Shown: positions 8,599-17,652, counted from the stretch's first letter. The stretch: 64,000 bases of DNA from Vibrio penaeicida (GCF_002933855.1 NZ_BFAQ01000032.1:60558-124557); one strand, 5' to 3'. Translations and numbers: made by a program. Notes: generated by a model not told the origin, from the sequence alone.

Positions 8599-9086
8599 TG
8601 GAACACAGAATCCGAGCTGCAGGCATTCTTATCGAAGATGACAAGATTCTCCTAGTGAGAGTGAAAGACCACACTGGGGTGTATTGGATCCCACCCGGTG
8701 GAGGAATGGAAAATGAAGATTCCACCACCAAAGACGCGTTGCGCAGAGAGTTTCGAGAAGAGACAAACTTGCGAGTTAAAGTGGGTGATTTGATTTGTGT
8801 GCGAGAGTTTCAAGAGCAGCACCCATTACGTTATCACGCCGAGTTTTTTTACTTGATAGAGAGTTATGAGGGAGAACCAAGTAAGGAAAACCTGATAGGT
8901 CTTAACGATCAGGAATACATTCAAGATGTCGAGTGGGTAAGGCTGGATACCATTAAAAACCTAAGAGTTTATCCAGCGGAATTGAAAAACTCACTCATTG
9001 AAGATGCCCTCAACAAACGCTTCAGCACTCACCTTGGCAGCTATGTTCAAGGGGAAAACGAATCTAAAAACTGGCTTGAGGCGTAA
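8598..9086 (+). CDS. Nudix hydrolase
   Basis: A 162-residue Nudix protein. The Nudix box runs from GGGMENEDS to REFREETNL, with the REFREE core that binds Mg2+. It cleaves a nucleoside-diphosphate-linked compound; the substrate is not predictable. The ATG at 8598 overlaps the HDAC stop; a TTG sits three bases earlier. A strong terminator follows 15 bp after the stop. Confidence 0.85.
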   Translation: MEHRIRAAGILIEDDKILLVRVKDHTGVYWIPPGGGMENEDSTTKDALRREFREETNLRVKVGDLICVREFQEQHPLRYHAEFFYLIESYEGEPSKENLIGLNDQEYIQDVEWVRLDTIKNLRVYPAELKNSLIEDALNKRFSTHLGSYVQGENESKNWLEA

Positions 9087-9100
9087 ACCAATGTTCCGGT

Positions 9101-9128
9101 GCCTCGGTGAATGCCGAGGCTTTTGTTT
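9101..9128 (+). terminator. Rho-independent terminator after HDAC-Nudix operon
   Basis: A perfect 7-bp GC-rich stem GCCTCGG / CCGAGGC with a 6-nt loop is followed by TTTTGTTT. Confidence 0.85.
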
Positions 9129-9223
9129 GCTCTTGCCTTTACACTCAGCGTTGTAAAACGCCCATCTCGCGGTAGTATGTACCTCGTCCAATCCTTCTTT
9201 CGAGTACGCCCAGAAGACACACT

Positions 9224-9979
9224 ATGGAAAAGAAAAACCAAGGCATTCAGTCCGTTGAGCAAGCGTTCGACATCATCGATTTTTTTGCCGATCAAAAACA
9301 CGCCATTTCGCTGAGCGATGCCGCAGGGCAGTTGGAGATGTCCAAAAGCAAACTGCACAAATATCTGGCGAGCTTGCTAAGAGTTGGCGTAGTGGTGCAA
9401 GACGATGCGGGGAATTACCTTCATGGTTCTAAGTTGCTGGAACTGGGCGCAAAAATCCTTGGTAGAACCGACATCATTCAAACCTGTGAACCGTTTCTTC
9501 ATGCACTAAGGCAAAGCAGCCAGCAAGCGGCGGCATTGGCAGTTTGGACACCCCACGGCCCAATGATTGTTCGTTTTCTCGATCACCCTTCACCTGTGTC
9601 GGTGAATTTCAAAATCGGCTTTTACGCCCCTGTCACCAGCAGCGCGGTTGGGCGTTGCTTCGCAGCCAATCTGCCGGTATCGGCATTTGAAGTTCTCGCC
9701 AAGAATGAACTGGGCGACAATTCACAGCATTGGCAAGCTTTTACTGAAAGCTGCGAGCAGATTAAAGCCGATTTTGTCTCGGTTCGAGAAGAGGTAAACC
9801 CTGTGATCCCCGGTGCTAAAGCCGTCGCCGCCCCTATTTTTGACGCCGTCGGGCAAATTGCAGCCAGCCTAATCCTTATTGGTTTTGACAGCTCTGAAAC
9901 CGTAGAACAAAGCAGCCTAGATTTGATCAGCAATGCAGCGCGAGACATCTCTAAGCAGTTGGGGTACTTGTCGAACTAA
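9224..9979 (+). CDS. IclR-family transcriptional regulator
   Basis: 251 residues: an N-terminal winged HTH (about residues 5-65, with SLSDAAGQLEMSKSKLHKYL) and a C-terminal GAF-like effector domain. It usually controls a small catabolic unit. Its 3' end overlaps the convergent serC gene by 29 bp, so the two 3' ends share sequence. Its target is not evident. Confidence 0.85.
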   Translation: MEKKNQGIQSVEQAFDIIDFFADQKHAISLSDAAGQLEMSKSKLHKYLASLLRVGVVVQDDAGNYLHGSKLLELGAKILGRTDIIQTCEPFLHALRQSSQQAAALAVWTPHGPMIVRFLDHPSPVSVNFKIGFYAPVTSSAVGRCFAANLPVSAFEVLAKNELGDNSQHWQAFTESCEQIKADFVSVREEVNPVIPGAKAVAAPIFDAVGQIAASLILIGFDSSETVEQSSLDLISNAARDISKQLGYLSN

Positions 9980-11093
9980 CCGCAGAGTGCACACGCTGCG
10001 TGTGCTCTATTTCGAACGCTTTCATAAAATGGATTAACGCCTCCACACCTTCATAAGGCATCGCGTTATAGATGGAGGCGCGAATGCCTCCGGTCACTTT
10101 ATGCCCCTTCAATCCTTTCAGCCCCGCCTGATGAGCGCGATCTAAAAACCGTTGTTCCGTTTTGGGGCAGGTAATCCGAAACGTCACGTTCATGATTGAA
10201 CGGTAATCTGGGTGAATGTCATTGATGTACAAGTCGGATTCATCAATACATCGGTATAAGGTGCTGGCTTTTGCCTGATTTCGCGCAAACAGTGCCGACA
10301 CGCCACCTTGTTGTTCCACCCACTTCAGCACTTCTCCACATAAATACCAAGCAAACGTAGGCGGCGTATTTGCCATCGATTGCTGCTCTACCTGACGGCG
10401 ATAATCTAGAATTTTAGGAATGTTGTGGCGATCCGCTCGGATCAAATCCTTTCTGACAATAGTGATCGCCAACCCAGAAGGGCCAATGTTCTTCTGAGTA
10501 CCGGCGTAAATTAAACCGTAACGGGAAACATCGATAGGGCGAGAGAGAATGGAAGATGACATGTCCGCCACAATCGGCAACTTCGTTTCAGGCAGTGCGT
10601 GATATTCCATACCATTGACGGTTTCATTAGGGCAGACAAACACAAACTGGGCGCTCGAGTCGATGTGCCAGTCTTGCTCTGGGGAAATGGCATGCTTACC
10701 TTCTCGAATACAGGTAACATCCAGCTTGCGAGGCAGGCAGAACTTTCTCGCTTCTTCGTAAGCACCGCTTGCCCAGTGCCCATACACCAAAAAGTCGGCT
10801 CTTTGTTTGCTCGCCGATTCACGCTGGTCGATCAAATTCAATGGCACAGCCGAGAACTGACCGCTGCCACCGCCGTGAGAAAACAGCACATGGTAGTCGT
10901 CGGGAATCGACATCAATGCCCGCAGCCTCGCTTCGGTCTCTTCCCTGATACCTGTAAACTCATCACTTTGGTGGCTGAACTCCATTACAGACATGCCCGT
11001 ATGATGCCAATCCAACAATTCGCTTTGTGCTTTTACCAACACATCACTTGGCAGCATCGCCGGCCCCGCCGAGAAACTGTATACCTTTCCCAT
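9951..11093 (-). CDS. serC: Phosphoserine aminotransferase-type enzyme
   Basis: 380 residues, class V PLP aminotransferase fold. SerC features include the opening FSAGPAMLP, HGGGSGQFSAVP, and the PLP lysine in YAGTQKNIGPSG. It would convert 3-phosphohydroxypyruvate and glutamate to phosphoserine. Gamma-proteobacterial serC is normally beside aroA or gyrA, so a copy beside an IclR regulator may be a second paralogue with another role (inference). The C-terminus ends in a Ser/Thr-rich tail within the overlap with the IclR gene. Confidence 0.85.
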   Translation of the reverse strand: MGKVYSFSAGPAMLPSDVLVKAQSELLDWHHTGMSVMEFSHQSDEFTGIREETEARLRALMSIPDDYHVLFSHGGGSGQFSAVPLNLIDQRESASKQRADFLVYGHWASGAYEEARKFCLPRKLDVTCIREGKHAISPEQDWHIDSSAQFVFVCPNETVNGMEYHALPETKLPIVADMSSSILSRPIDVSRYGLIYAGTQKNIGPSGLAITIVRKDLIRADRHNIPKILDYRRQVEQQSMANTPPTFAWYLCGEVLKWVEQQGGVSALFARNQAKASTLYRCIDESDLYINDIHPDYRSIMNVTFRITCPKTEQRFLDRAHQAGLKGLKGHKVTGGIRASIYNAMPYEGVEALIHFMKAFEIEHTQRVHSAVSSTSTPTA

Positions 11094-11292
11094 CTCAATT
11101 CCACCTCACAAATTCCTGTGTTTCTTATTGGCTAAAAAATGTTCACGCGTTTCCTAAAATCGCTAGTTGTACACTATTGGTGAATAACGTATCCTAATAT
11201 TAAATATTGAGCAATAACTTACTAAGAGAATTCTTAACCGTCGGTTCCGCCCAAAGTGCACAACGGTTTCTTGGTCAGAAATAGGAGAAGCA

Positions 11293-11535
11293 ATGAGATA
11301 TCGCGTGGACATTTCCCAAAACAACACAGCGCTTTTTTCCATTCAAATCGAAGCGTTAAGCGAGGCTGGCTGTAAAGAAAAGCTCGCAATAGCACTGGCG
11401 GGTTTCCCTATTTCAGAAGGGTTTGAACGGCAGGTATTTGTGTCCGACAGTGAGGAGCGCCTCTTAAAAAGCACGAGTTCACGCCTTGAGGTATTGGCGA
11501 TCAATCCGGTGTTTCAGCCGCTAGGGTTGATGTAA
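11293..11535 (+). CDS. Hypothetical protein, 80 residues
   Basis: Not recognised. The ATG has a good ribosome site (AGGAG, 7 nt upstream). The sequence is mixed alpha/beta, soluble, with no signal peptide or metal motif. It stands alone between serC (divergent) and the MOSC gene, whose start is 42 bp downstream, so they may share a transcript. Confidence 0.65.
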   Translation: MRYRVDISQNNTALFSIQIEALSEAGCKEKLAIALAGFPISEGFERQVFVSDSEERLLKSTSSRLEVLAINPVFQPLGLM

Positions 11536-11577
11536 TTCCACTCTGTAGCTCTGGAAAAATGGATGGAGGGAAAAGCC

Positions 11578-12267
11578 ATGCGCAAAGTAGGAACCGTCAC
11601 ATCGTTGTTGATGGGTAAAGTCAGCTCGATTGCAGAAGGGGTCAGCAGCGGAATCGACAAACATCCGGTTGAAGGCCGCTACTGGGTGAACGAGCTGGGG
11701 ATAGAAGGCGACGAACAAGCCGACAAACGTTATCACGGCGGCGTGGAAAAAGCGCTTCACGCCTATGCCAGCGAACATTACGAACGCTGGGTAGCCAAAC
11801 TCGGTGATGCGCCTAGGTTCCATCAAATTGGGGCGTTTGGAGAGAATTTAAGTACAAAAGGGCTGGATGAAGACACCATCTGCTTAGGCGACATTTACCA
11901 AATTGGTGAATGCTTGGTAGAAGTTTCTCAAGGAAGAATGCCGTGCTGGAAGCTGAATGTCCGCTTTGACCGCCCTGATATGTCTCTTTTGCTGCAAGAA
12001 ACGTTATGGACAGGTTGTTATTTTCGGATTTTGCGAGAAGGTCATATCGAAGCAGGTGACGACATCTACTTAACGGAACGTCCTTTTCCGGAATGGCCGC
12101 TGTCTAAAGTCACTGGTTTGATTTTTACAGGCTGTATGGAAGAACAAACCCTTCAGTCACTATTGAATGCTCCTTTGGTGGATTCATGGAGAAAGCTGGT
12201 GGAACGTCGCTTATCGACCGGAAAACTCGAAGATTGGAGATATCGGCTTTACGGAGCACCAAAGTAA
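11578..12267 (+). CDS. MOSC-domain protein (YiiM-like)
   Basis: 229 residues. It opens with VGTVTSLLMGK and has the GIEGDEQADKRYHGG and GRMPCWKLNVRFDRPD motifs typical of YiiM. The cysteine in MPCWK is the conserved MOSC residue. YiiM works with the molybdenum cofactor in reducing N-hydroxylated base analogues. A frame start exists at 11563, but GGAGG at 11566-11570 is correctly placed only for the ATG at 11578. Confidence 0.85.
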   Translation: MRKVGTVTSLLMGKVSSIAEGVSSGIDKHPVEGRYWVNELGIEGDEQADKRYHGGVEKALHAYASEHYERWVAKLGDAPRFHQIGAFGENLSTKGLDEDTICLGDIYQIGECLVEVSQGRMPCWKLNVRFDRPDMSLLLQETLWTGCYFRILREGHIEAGDDIYLTERPFPEWPLSKVTGLIFTGCMEEQTLQSLLNAPLVDSWRKLVERRLSTGKLEDWRYRLYGAPK

Positions 12268-12347
12268 GACCATCAGAAGTACGGGCGCCTCGCACTGCTG
12301 TGGTGTCAGAGTGTTACTGTTATGGGCTCAATGAGGGATCAGCCTCG

Positions 12348-13073
12348 CTACGCTTTCGTTGCTTGATACATGGCGACAAGCCCATCTAAGAACTGCCCGA
12401 GTAAGGCATTCATATGTTGAGTGAGCATGGCTTTGATCTCGCTTGGGGATTGCACAAACGGTTTGCCTTTCAACGTATTCAGATCTTGTTGGCTGTTTTC
12501 AATCAGCGCTTCGAACTGTTCTGGCACAAATTCCAGATGGCATTGAAACCCATACACCAGATCGCCATAGCGAACGATTTGCCTTGGGCAACCTTGGCTC
12601 GCAGCAAGCACTTTTGCATCGGCAGTCAGCCCCGGCATATCGCCATGCCAGTGCCCGACCTGTTCTTCTAGGCTAAAGCCAGCAAATAAAGGGTCTTTAA
12701 TGCCTTCTGGGGTGAGTTGAATTGGGAAACTGCCGATTTCGGGTTCTGGGCTGGTTTGATGTTTTCCTCCTAACGCTTCGCCAATTAACTGCGCCCCTAA
12801 GCATACACCTACCACAGGCTTGCCCGATTCAACAGTGTGCAGGATAAGCGAACGCTCTTTGTTGGCATCAAAATGGGCGCATTCTTGAGTTGTGGTCGCG
12901 GGGTTTTGAGGGCCACCAAGCACCACCAATAAGTCGAACGCGTCACTGTTCGTGGGCAGCGCGTCGCCAAGGTAAAGCTTGGAATAATGGGTGGTAAATT
13001 GGTTGTCTTTGGCCCACGTTCCGAAGTAGCCTTCACTTTCAAAATATTCGTGGATGATAAAATGCACGTTCAT
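12348..13073 (-). CDS. Class I glutamine amidotransferase (GMP-synthase-like)
   Basis: 241 residues. The nucleophile lies in GVCLGAQLIGEALGG and the histidine/glutamate pair in FQCHLE, giving a complete Cys-His-Glu triad. Stand-alone members hydrolyse glutamine or gamma-glutamyl compounds, or act on unknown partners. AAAGGAG lies 8 nt before the ATG. It is divergent from the AraC gene with 71 bp between them, so that regulator may control it. Confidence 0.82.
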   Translation of the reverse strand: MNVHFIIHEYFESEGYFGTWAKDNQFTTHYSKLYLGDALPTNSDAFDLLVVLGGPQNPATTTQECAHFDANKERSLILHTVESGKPVVGVCLGAQLIGEALGGKHQTSPEPEIGSFPIQLTPEGIKDPLFAGFSLEEQVGHWHGDMPGLTADAKVLAASQGCPRQIVRYGDLVYGFQCHLEFVPEQFEALIENSQQDLNTLKGKPFVQSPSEIKAMLTQHMNALLGQFLDGLVAMYQATKA

Positions 13074-13144
13074 AGATTGTCTCCTTTAAGTTACAGAACA
13101 ATCTTAGTGGTGGAAGACCAAAGCCGATAAGGATAGCCAGACAC

Positions 13145-13987
13145 ATGATGACGCCAACCCGACAAGACGTTTCCATTAACCAAGTCATAAAGGTTCGGCA
13201 GCATAGCGTGGCACTGTTCAAACGCATCTCGATGGAAAAAGGTTACGTGGATGCGTGGCATGGGCACGACTGGCATCAGGTAATTTTTCCGCTAAAAGGC
13301 TTACTGCAAACCCAAACCGAACACGCTCGATTTTTGGTTCCACACACCTCGATTTTGTTTGTGCCAGCAGGGGTAGAGCACGAATCCGTAGCGCTCAGCG
13401 ACACCCAGTTTATTGGTATTTACCTCAATCCTGCGCGGCTAAACCCAGGGTATTCAGAACCAGACATAAAATGCCCAACCGAGGTTCAGGCGGTGTCGCT
13501 TTCTCCGTTTTTGCGCCACTTGCTGCTTGAGATAGAGCGTTTTTGTGAGAAACCAGAATCAGACGGCATACTGCGCAATTTGGTTGCGGTATTAAACGAC
13601 CAATTTTCCCTAGGGGAACCCTTTCAGTTTAAAACGATGTTGCCTCGTGACAGGCGGCTTAAAACCATATTTGAACGCTTAAACGAAACGCCAGCGCAAA
13701 ACCAGACACTGGCAGAGTGGGGGGAAGAAGTGGGCGCGTCGGAAAGAACTTTGTCTCGCTTGTTCGCCAGCGAATTCAGCATGTCGTTTGCCTTATGGCG
13801 TCAGCATATCCGAATGGTGCACTCCCTTGCGCTGCTGGATAACGATCTGTCTATCCAAGCAGTAGCGAGCCAAATCGGGTATGAGAACGACTCTTCCTAC
13901 ATTAAAACCTTCAAAGGCATGTTTGGCATTACCCCCAATCAATACAAAAAGCGCGTGCTGGATGAAGATCCGCTATTTGCCGAGTAA
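13145..13987 (+). CDS. AraC-family transcriptional regulator
   Basis: 280 residues: an N-terminal cupin-like sensor (GHDWHQVIFPLKGLLQ) and two C-terminal helix-turn-helix units ending in the family signature YENDSSYIKTFKGMFGITPNQYKK. An alternative ATG lies one codon downstream. It is divergent from the amidotransferase gene, a common arrangement for regulator and target. Confidence 0.88.
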   Translation: MMTPTRQDVSINQVIKVRQHSVALFKRISMEKGYVDAWHGHDWHQVIFPLKGLLQTQTEHARFLVPHTSILFVPAGVEHESVALSDTQFIGIYLNPARLNPGYSEPDIKCPTEVQAVSLSPFLRHLLLEIERFCEKPESDGILRNLVAVLNDQFSLGEPFQFKTMLPRDRRLKTIFERLNETPAQNQTLAEWGEEVGASERTLSRLFASEFSMSFALWRQHIRMVHSLALLDNDLSIQAVASQIGYENDSSYIKTFKGMFGITPNQYKKRVLDEDPLFAE

Positions 13988-14009
13988 GCGCCCGCTATTT
14001 CGCCTCGCC

Positions 14010-15215
14010 TTATTTCACCTGAGCAAACTTCAAGTAGGAATGCAGCTCGCCGTTTTTGTGCTCAATCGCAGAATGAATATTGTGGTCTTGATTGCCGACA
14101 ATGGTGAACTGATAGGTGTTATCGCCCTTGGTAATGCCGACTTCCAATAACCCATGTTCCAGCCGCCATGTGCCTTGGGTTTGGAAACGGTCGAACAATC
14201 GAAACTCGTCTAACGTGCCGTTTTCATGAAACATCACTTCGGTAATGTAGCCGCCCGTGCAGGTTTTTATCCAGCGGGTATTCGCCACATCTTGGTTCGT
14301 TAAACCACGCTTGGATTCAAGCCAGTTTTGGAATGGTTCACTGTTCAGAGCATCGGCATTGATTTCGGACTGTTCAACCAGCTCCCCTTGGGCTTCACGG
14401 AGAAACAATTGTTGTAAAACAGGCATCAGATTCAATGCTGGCTCGGCATTCAGCGTGAGCGGTGGATGAACCGCACTGCTGGTTTGAGCAAAGAAAGTCT
14501 CTTGTTTTTTGTGCCTGCCAGTATTGCCTGTCAATTCCACCAGTGCCAATCCGTCTTGATTGAGGAGTGCGCCGACCATTTGGCGATTAAACGGATAGCT
14601 GATTTCGTCTTGTAAAAACTCATTCACCGGAACCCATTTCGCTTCGGCAATTTCATCGACATCCTGAATGTTGATGGTTTCATCCGTCGCCGTCAGTTTG
14701 CAGATGATGTACATATTGGACTTACCAAACTGAAACGGGTGCTTAGTAGTAATACCCAAAATGGACTCAAATTCTGCCGTCACCCCTGTTTCTTCCCACA
14801 CCTCTCGCACCACTGATTCTCCAATAGGCTCACCCAGTTCCACATGCCCGCCAGGCAGTTTGTAACCCTTCATGCCGTGTTCTTTGATCAGCAAAATCTC
14901 TTGCTGGTCGTTTTGGATCAGAGCACCAGCGCCCACGGTGTGGGTAGGAATAAAGGGCACAAAAGTATCAGGCTTAGGTTTGTGAATCAGGGTGATCGTG
15001 CGTTCTTCACAGTTGTGAAAGGTAAAACCCTGCGCTGTCGCTTCGCCAATAAGGTGAGATTGCTCAATGGGTAGGGTTAACCAAATCAGGTTTTTGCGGT
15101 TATCTGTGGCATAGCCAAGCACCTCGCGCAGCTCACTGGCAAACGCGGCATTGCTATTAGGAACAGTTTCGGCAGAAAGGATGATGCCATTGAAGTTATC
15201 GAGCTCGAAGTCCAA
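14010..15215 (-). CDS. Nudix hydrolase with NUDT6-like N-terminal domain and C-terminal extension
   Basis: 401 residues in three parts. Residues 1-95 resemble the pre-Nudix domain of NUDT6-type proteins. Residues about 100-235 are a Nudix domain with box GGHVELGEPIGESVVREVWEETGV. The last 165 residues are an unassigned domain, rich in beta strands near the end, that may read as a separate ligand-binding unit. It starts with TTG after AAGGAAA. Twice the length of a plain Nudix enzyme, so a fusion is likely. Confidence 0.75.
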   Translation of the reverse strand: MDFELDNFNGIILSAETVPNSNAAFASELREVLGYATDNRKNLIWLTLPIEQSHLIGEATAQGFTFHNCEERTITLIHKPKPDTFVPFIPTHTVGAGALIQNDQQEILLIKEHGMKGYKLPGGHVELGEPIGESVVREVWEETGVTAEFESILGITTKHPFQFGKSNMYIICKLTATDETINIQDVDEIAEAKWVPVNEFLQDEISYPFNRQMVGALLNQDGLALVELTGNTGRHKKQETFFAQTSSAVHPPLTLNAEPALNLMPVLQQLFLREAQGELVEQSEINADALNSEPFQNWLESKRGLTNQDVANTRWIKTCTGGYITEVMFHENGTLDEFRLFDRFQTQGTWRLEHGLLEVGITKGDNTYQFTIVGNQDHNIHSAIEHKNGELHSYLKFAQVK

Positions 15216-15300
15216 AGAATTTCCTTATTGAGGCAGACGTTATTATTGATATAACTCTAAAGTGCCTGAAATGGGGGAGAAATCCTAGAGGGGAGGGTGA

Positions 15301-15325
15301 AAAAGCCGCTGGGTCTAGCGGCTTC
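15301..15325 (-). terminator. Terminator of the leftward membrane protein/lipoprotein unit
   Basis: An 8-bp stem AAGCCGCT / AGCGGCTT around a 6-nt loop; on the minus strand it is followed by a T run (GGCTTTTTC). It protects the Nudix gene from read-through. Confidence 0.7.
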
Positions 15326-15543
15326 TTGATTTGGTTTTGGGCATTTATGAGTTACGACTTTTGGGGTAATCTAATTTTTCGGATTATTCCAAGTATTGCA
15401 AATATGCGGCCAGCCTACGTGCAATTAGCCAAATTTCTTTATCAACTACAGTTGTAAAACTTCCAATATAGAGAGCCATTTACCTAAGTCTCTACAACTA
15501 TGCGCATTCTGTCTTAGCCAAAGTAACAAGCCACAGTTCTTGA

Positions 15544-15696
15544 CTAACCTCTTTTTAACTCGCTTGGCAGAAAAGCGTTTATCTCAGCATCTGAGAAAGT
15601 CATATCCTCTTTTTTCTGCAAGGCATCCTGGGCTTTTGTATATGCCTTGAAATTAGTGCTTGGTGAACCTACGTATATTGAATGTAAGTCGCCCAC
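15544..15696 (-). CDS. Small ORF, or the tail of an interrupted lipoprotein gene
   Basis: A 50-codon frame from GTG to TAG that looks coding (it contains AQDALQKKEDMTFSDAEINA). It is in the same frame as the lipoprotein gene upstream, which stops at TAA 12 codons earlier, and no stop lies between. There is no clear ribosome site before the GTG. Either it is a separate peptide or the lipoprotein was once about 63 residues longer and was cut by a nonsense change. Confidence 0.35.
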   Translation of the reverse strand: MGDLHSIYVGSPSTNFKAYTKAQDALQKKEDMTFSDAEINAFLPSELKRG

Positions 15697-15732
15697 CAGC
15701 CTATCTCTTCTTCCTGCACCTGTTGTAGAGGT

Positions 15733-16206
15733 TTACTCCCAGCCCTGAGGTCTGTTAACAGAGACAAGTATTTTTCTCTTATCAACCATCACAGACTCCG
15801 CTTTTTCCAATGGCACTATGAGCTCACGGCGCTTCGCCTCAATCTCATCAGTCGCAACAAGCGCCCACTCTTTCACACCATTCAACTGAGCGAGCCTATT
15901 GGGTTTATCCACGGCAACAAAATCTTCGACTTGATTGTCATAAACCACTTTCCCCTGCGCCATTTCAATCAGCATTCCTTCAACTATCCAGTCTTCCAAC
16001 AAAGCAGGCCCCCATTCGTTGTATAGATAGTCTTCGCGCTGTTTTTTGAGGACAGCGATATGTAGACGAACTAAGTCCACATTAGCCTGTTCCACATGAG
16101 TCATGTCCTTATCCACTTTGTAGGACAGCTCTACTACTTCTTTGGGTATCGATGCCGAGCAAGCTGATAGAAGCAAAGAAAACATGACTATCCATAATGA
16201 CTTCAT
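15733..16206 (-). CDS. Putative lipoprotein, 157 residues
   Basis: The N-terminus is a type II signal peptide with lipobox LLSAC (acylated cysteine at residue 16). The mature part is charged and mostly helical, with a predicted coiled-coil stretch near the C-terminus (EIEAKRRELIVPLEKAE). It overlaps the upstream membrane protein gene by 4 nt, so the two are coupled. Function unknown. The reading frame continues after the stop codon with plausible coding sequence. Confidence 0.7.
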   Translation of the reverse strand: MKSLWIVMFSLLLSACSASIPKEVVELSYKVDKDMTHVEQANVDLVRLHIAVLKKQREDYLYNEWGPALLEDWIVEGMLIEMAQGKVVYDNQVEDFVAVDKPNRLAQLNGVKEWALVATDEIEAKRRELIVPLEKAESVMVDKRKILVSVNRPQGWE

Positions 16207-16970
16207 ATTGCTTCTCCTATAAAGATGATGATCTGGGCGTTCACAGCATCAAAATTAAGTAGATACAGCGGCATTGCCAATGCTATGACCATCACACCTA
16301 TCTTTTGAAGATTGTTTAGGAACCTCTGCTCCGCAGATGTTATTCGAATCGCATGAGACGCGAACACCGTAAGGAACAAAGCCCCTGCTTGGGTTATCGC
16401 AGTTAAAATAATTTGGAAAGGGAGGTAATCCAAGCGAATAGCCTCGATATAAGCTTTTAATCCTTGCCCCTTTAACGCTTGAACGACACTGACGTAGTAA
16501 GGGGCTATGGGCGATTGATAGATGGAATAAAGAATGTAAAACAGAACACCATAGGCTAGGGTCTTAATAAATTTTGTGTTCTTGGATTCAAAATATCCGA
16601 GAGTGAAAGCGACATTAAAAAGAAGGAATAATAGGCTAAATCCGAGAGCCCACTCTCGATGGCGGATATAGAGAATAGCGGCGATTACCCCTAGTACTCC
16701 AAAGATGAACACCTCACCGTCGCCTTGCGACTTCGGGGGCTGACCACCGTTGTAATTATGGTTGTGATTGGTAACGTTGTTACCATGGCCAATCTGGATA
16801 TTACTATCATCGCTAGCCGATATCGTACCGCTATTCGAGACTTTAACATGGCTCTTTGACGGCCCCTCGCCCCTGCGAGAATCTGCGTTAAGTATTTTTG
16901 TCCAAACAATGCCAGCGATCGGGCCAATGAGAACCGCAAGCACGATTGGATCTGTCAGTAGATCTAACAT
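16203..16970 (-). CDS. Multi-pass membrane protein with a polar Asn/His-rich linker
   Basis: 255 residues. One N-terminal hydrophobic helix (about 1-25) is followed by a polar linker (about 28-85) containing SGTISASDDSNIQIGHGNN and an HNHNYN stretch, then four to five transmembrane helices. Similar SG/GNN-type linkers occur in membrane effectors of uncharacterised bacterial conflict systems, a loose analogy only. It is coupled to the lipoprotein gene and lies near a WYL regulator; function unknown. Confidence 0.65.
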   Translation of the reverse strand: MLDLLTDPIVLAVLIGPIAGIVWTKILNADSRRGEGPSKSHVKVSNSGTISASDDSNIQIGHGNNVTNHNHNYNGGQPPKSQGDGEVFIFGVLGVIAAILYIRHREWALGFSLLFLLFNVAFTLGYFESKNTKFIKTLAYGVLFYILYSIYQSPIAPYYVSVVQALKGQGLKAYIEAIRLDYLPFQIILTAITQAGALFLTVFASHAIRITSAEQRFLNNLQKIGVMVIALAMPLYLLNFDAVNAQIIIFIGEAI

Positions 16971-17025
16971 AGGTATTGTACCTTTCTATAGGGCGGGTAA
17001 CCCCGCCAAACTAAATTGATGTCAC

Positions 17026-17127
17026 TTATCTTGGGTATGAACGTTTATGCTTACAAACGTATTCGAGTCGGCCGAAACGGCGACGGACATACGCGCAAAC
17101 ATCAACGAGTTTTGGTCGGATACTCAT
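17026..17127 (-). CDS. Small basic protein, 33 residues
   Basis: A short frame (MSIRPKLVDVCAYVRRRFGR...) preceded by a strong ribosome site, GGAGGAA about 7 nt before the ATG. It is strongly basic with two cysteines and reads like a conserved micro-protein. It lies upstream of the membrane protein and lipoprotein on the same strand, with a short GC hairpin (16,992-17,007) in between. Function unknown. Confidence 0.55.
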   Translation of the reverse strand: MSIRPKLVDVCAYVRRRFGRLEYVCKHKRSYPR

Positions 17128-17305
17128 GAGAGATTCCTCCATACTTCTTAACAAAGAGGGAACTCAACGATTGAAGTGAATGCTATAGAAAGGTAATATC
17201 GCAATTCTCACCGAGCGATTGGGTTTCTATAGAGACCTGAGACCTCTTAGTGTTGGGTCTTGTAATCGATCACGCAAATGACGACTACATTTCACTTCAC
17301 TAGTA

Positions 17306-17340
17306 AAAAGGCACTTTTAGTATTTTACTGAAAGTGCCCT
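17306..17340 (-). terminator. Terminator after the 56-residue protein gene
   Basis: GGCACTTTTAGTA pairs with TACTGAAAGTGCC with T runs on both sides (TTTTTACTAG on the minus strand, CTTTTATTTTT on the plus). It can work in both directions and starts at the stop codon of the leftward gene. Confidence 0.75.
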
Positions 17341-17341
17341 T

Positions 17342-17512
17342 TTATTTTTCTTTGCGAACGCCTTTGAATGGCGTGCCATCTTGCTTCACACCCATAAAAC
17401 GTCCTGTATTCGCATCACGCTTTACCCAATGACCCGAAGGTGTTTGAGTTTGTGAACGTTCGCGAACCATACCATGACGACGGTTATCGCCTGTTTTTCC
17501 GTTAGTTGCCAT
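17342..17512 (-). CDS. Small basic protein, 56 residues
   Basis: The frame begins MATNGKTGDNRRHGMV and ends GVRKEK. It has a near-perfect ribosome site (GGAGGA, 6 nt before ATG) and its own terminator. The protein is basic and glycine-rich with a WVKRDANTGRFM motif, and reads like a conserved small protein of Vibrio accessory regions. It is divergent from the WYL regulator across a 241-bp gap holding a long inverted repeat, so it is a candidate target of that regulator. Confidence 0.7.
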   Translation of the reverse strand: MATNGKTGDNRRHGMVRERSQTQTPSGHWVKRDANTGRFMGVKQDGTPFKGVRKEK

Positions 17513-17614
17513 TCGATCCTCCTACAAATTCAAATAAAGTATCTTGGGGCAAGGCTATCTAGCATTGACCACACATATTACTATGCCATAAAAATTGAGC
17601 ATCGATCAACCAAA

Positions 17615-17652
17615 AGTTAAAATTTTAATCTTGATGGATTAATTTTTTAACT
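17615..17652. promoter_or_regulatory. Long inverted repeat, candidate WYL-regulator operator
   Basis: AGTTAAAATTTTAATC and GATTAATTTTTTAACT form a 16-bp inverted repeat with 14 matching positions around a 6-bp spacer. It lies in the divergent gap, about 100 bp from both start codons. BrxR/CapW-type WYL proteins bind such AT-rich palindromes; the assignment is inference. Confidence 0.5.
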
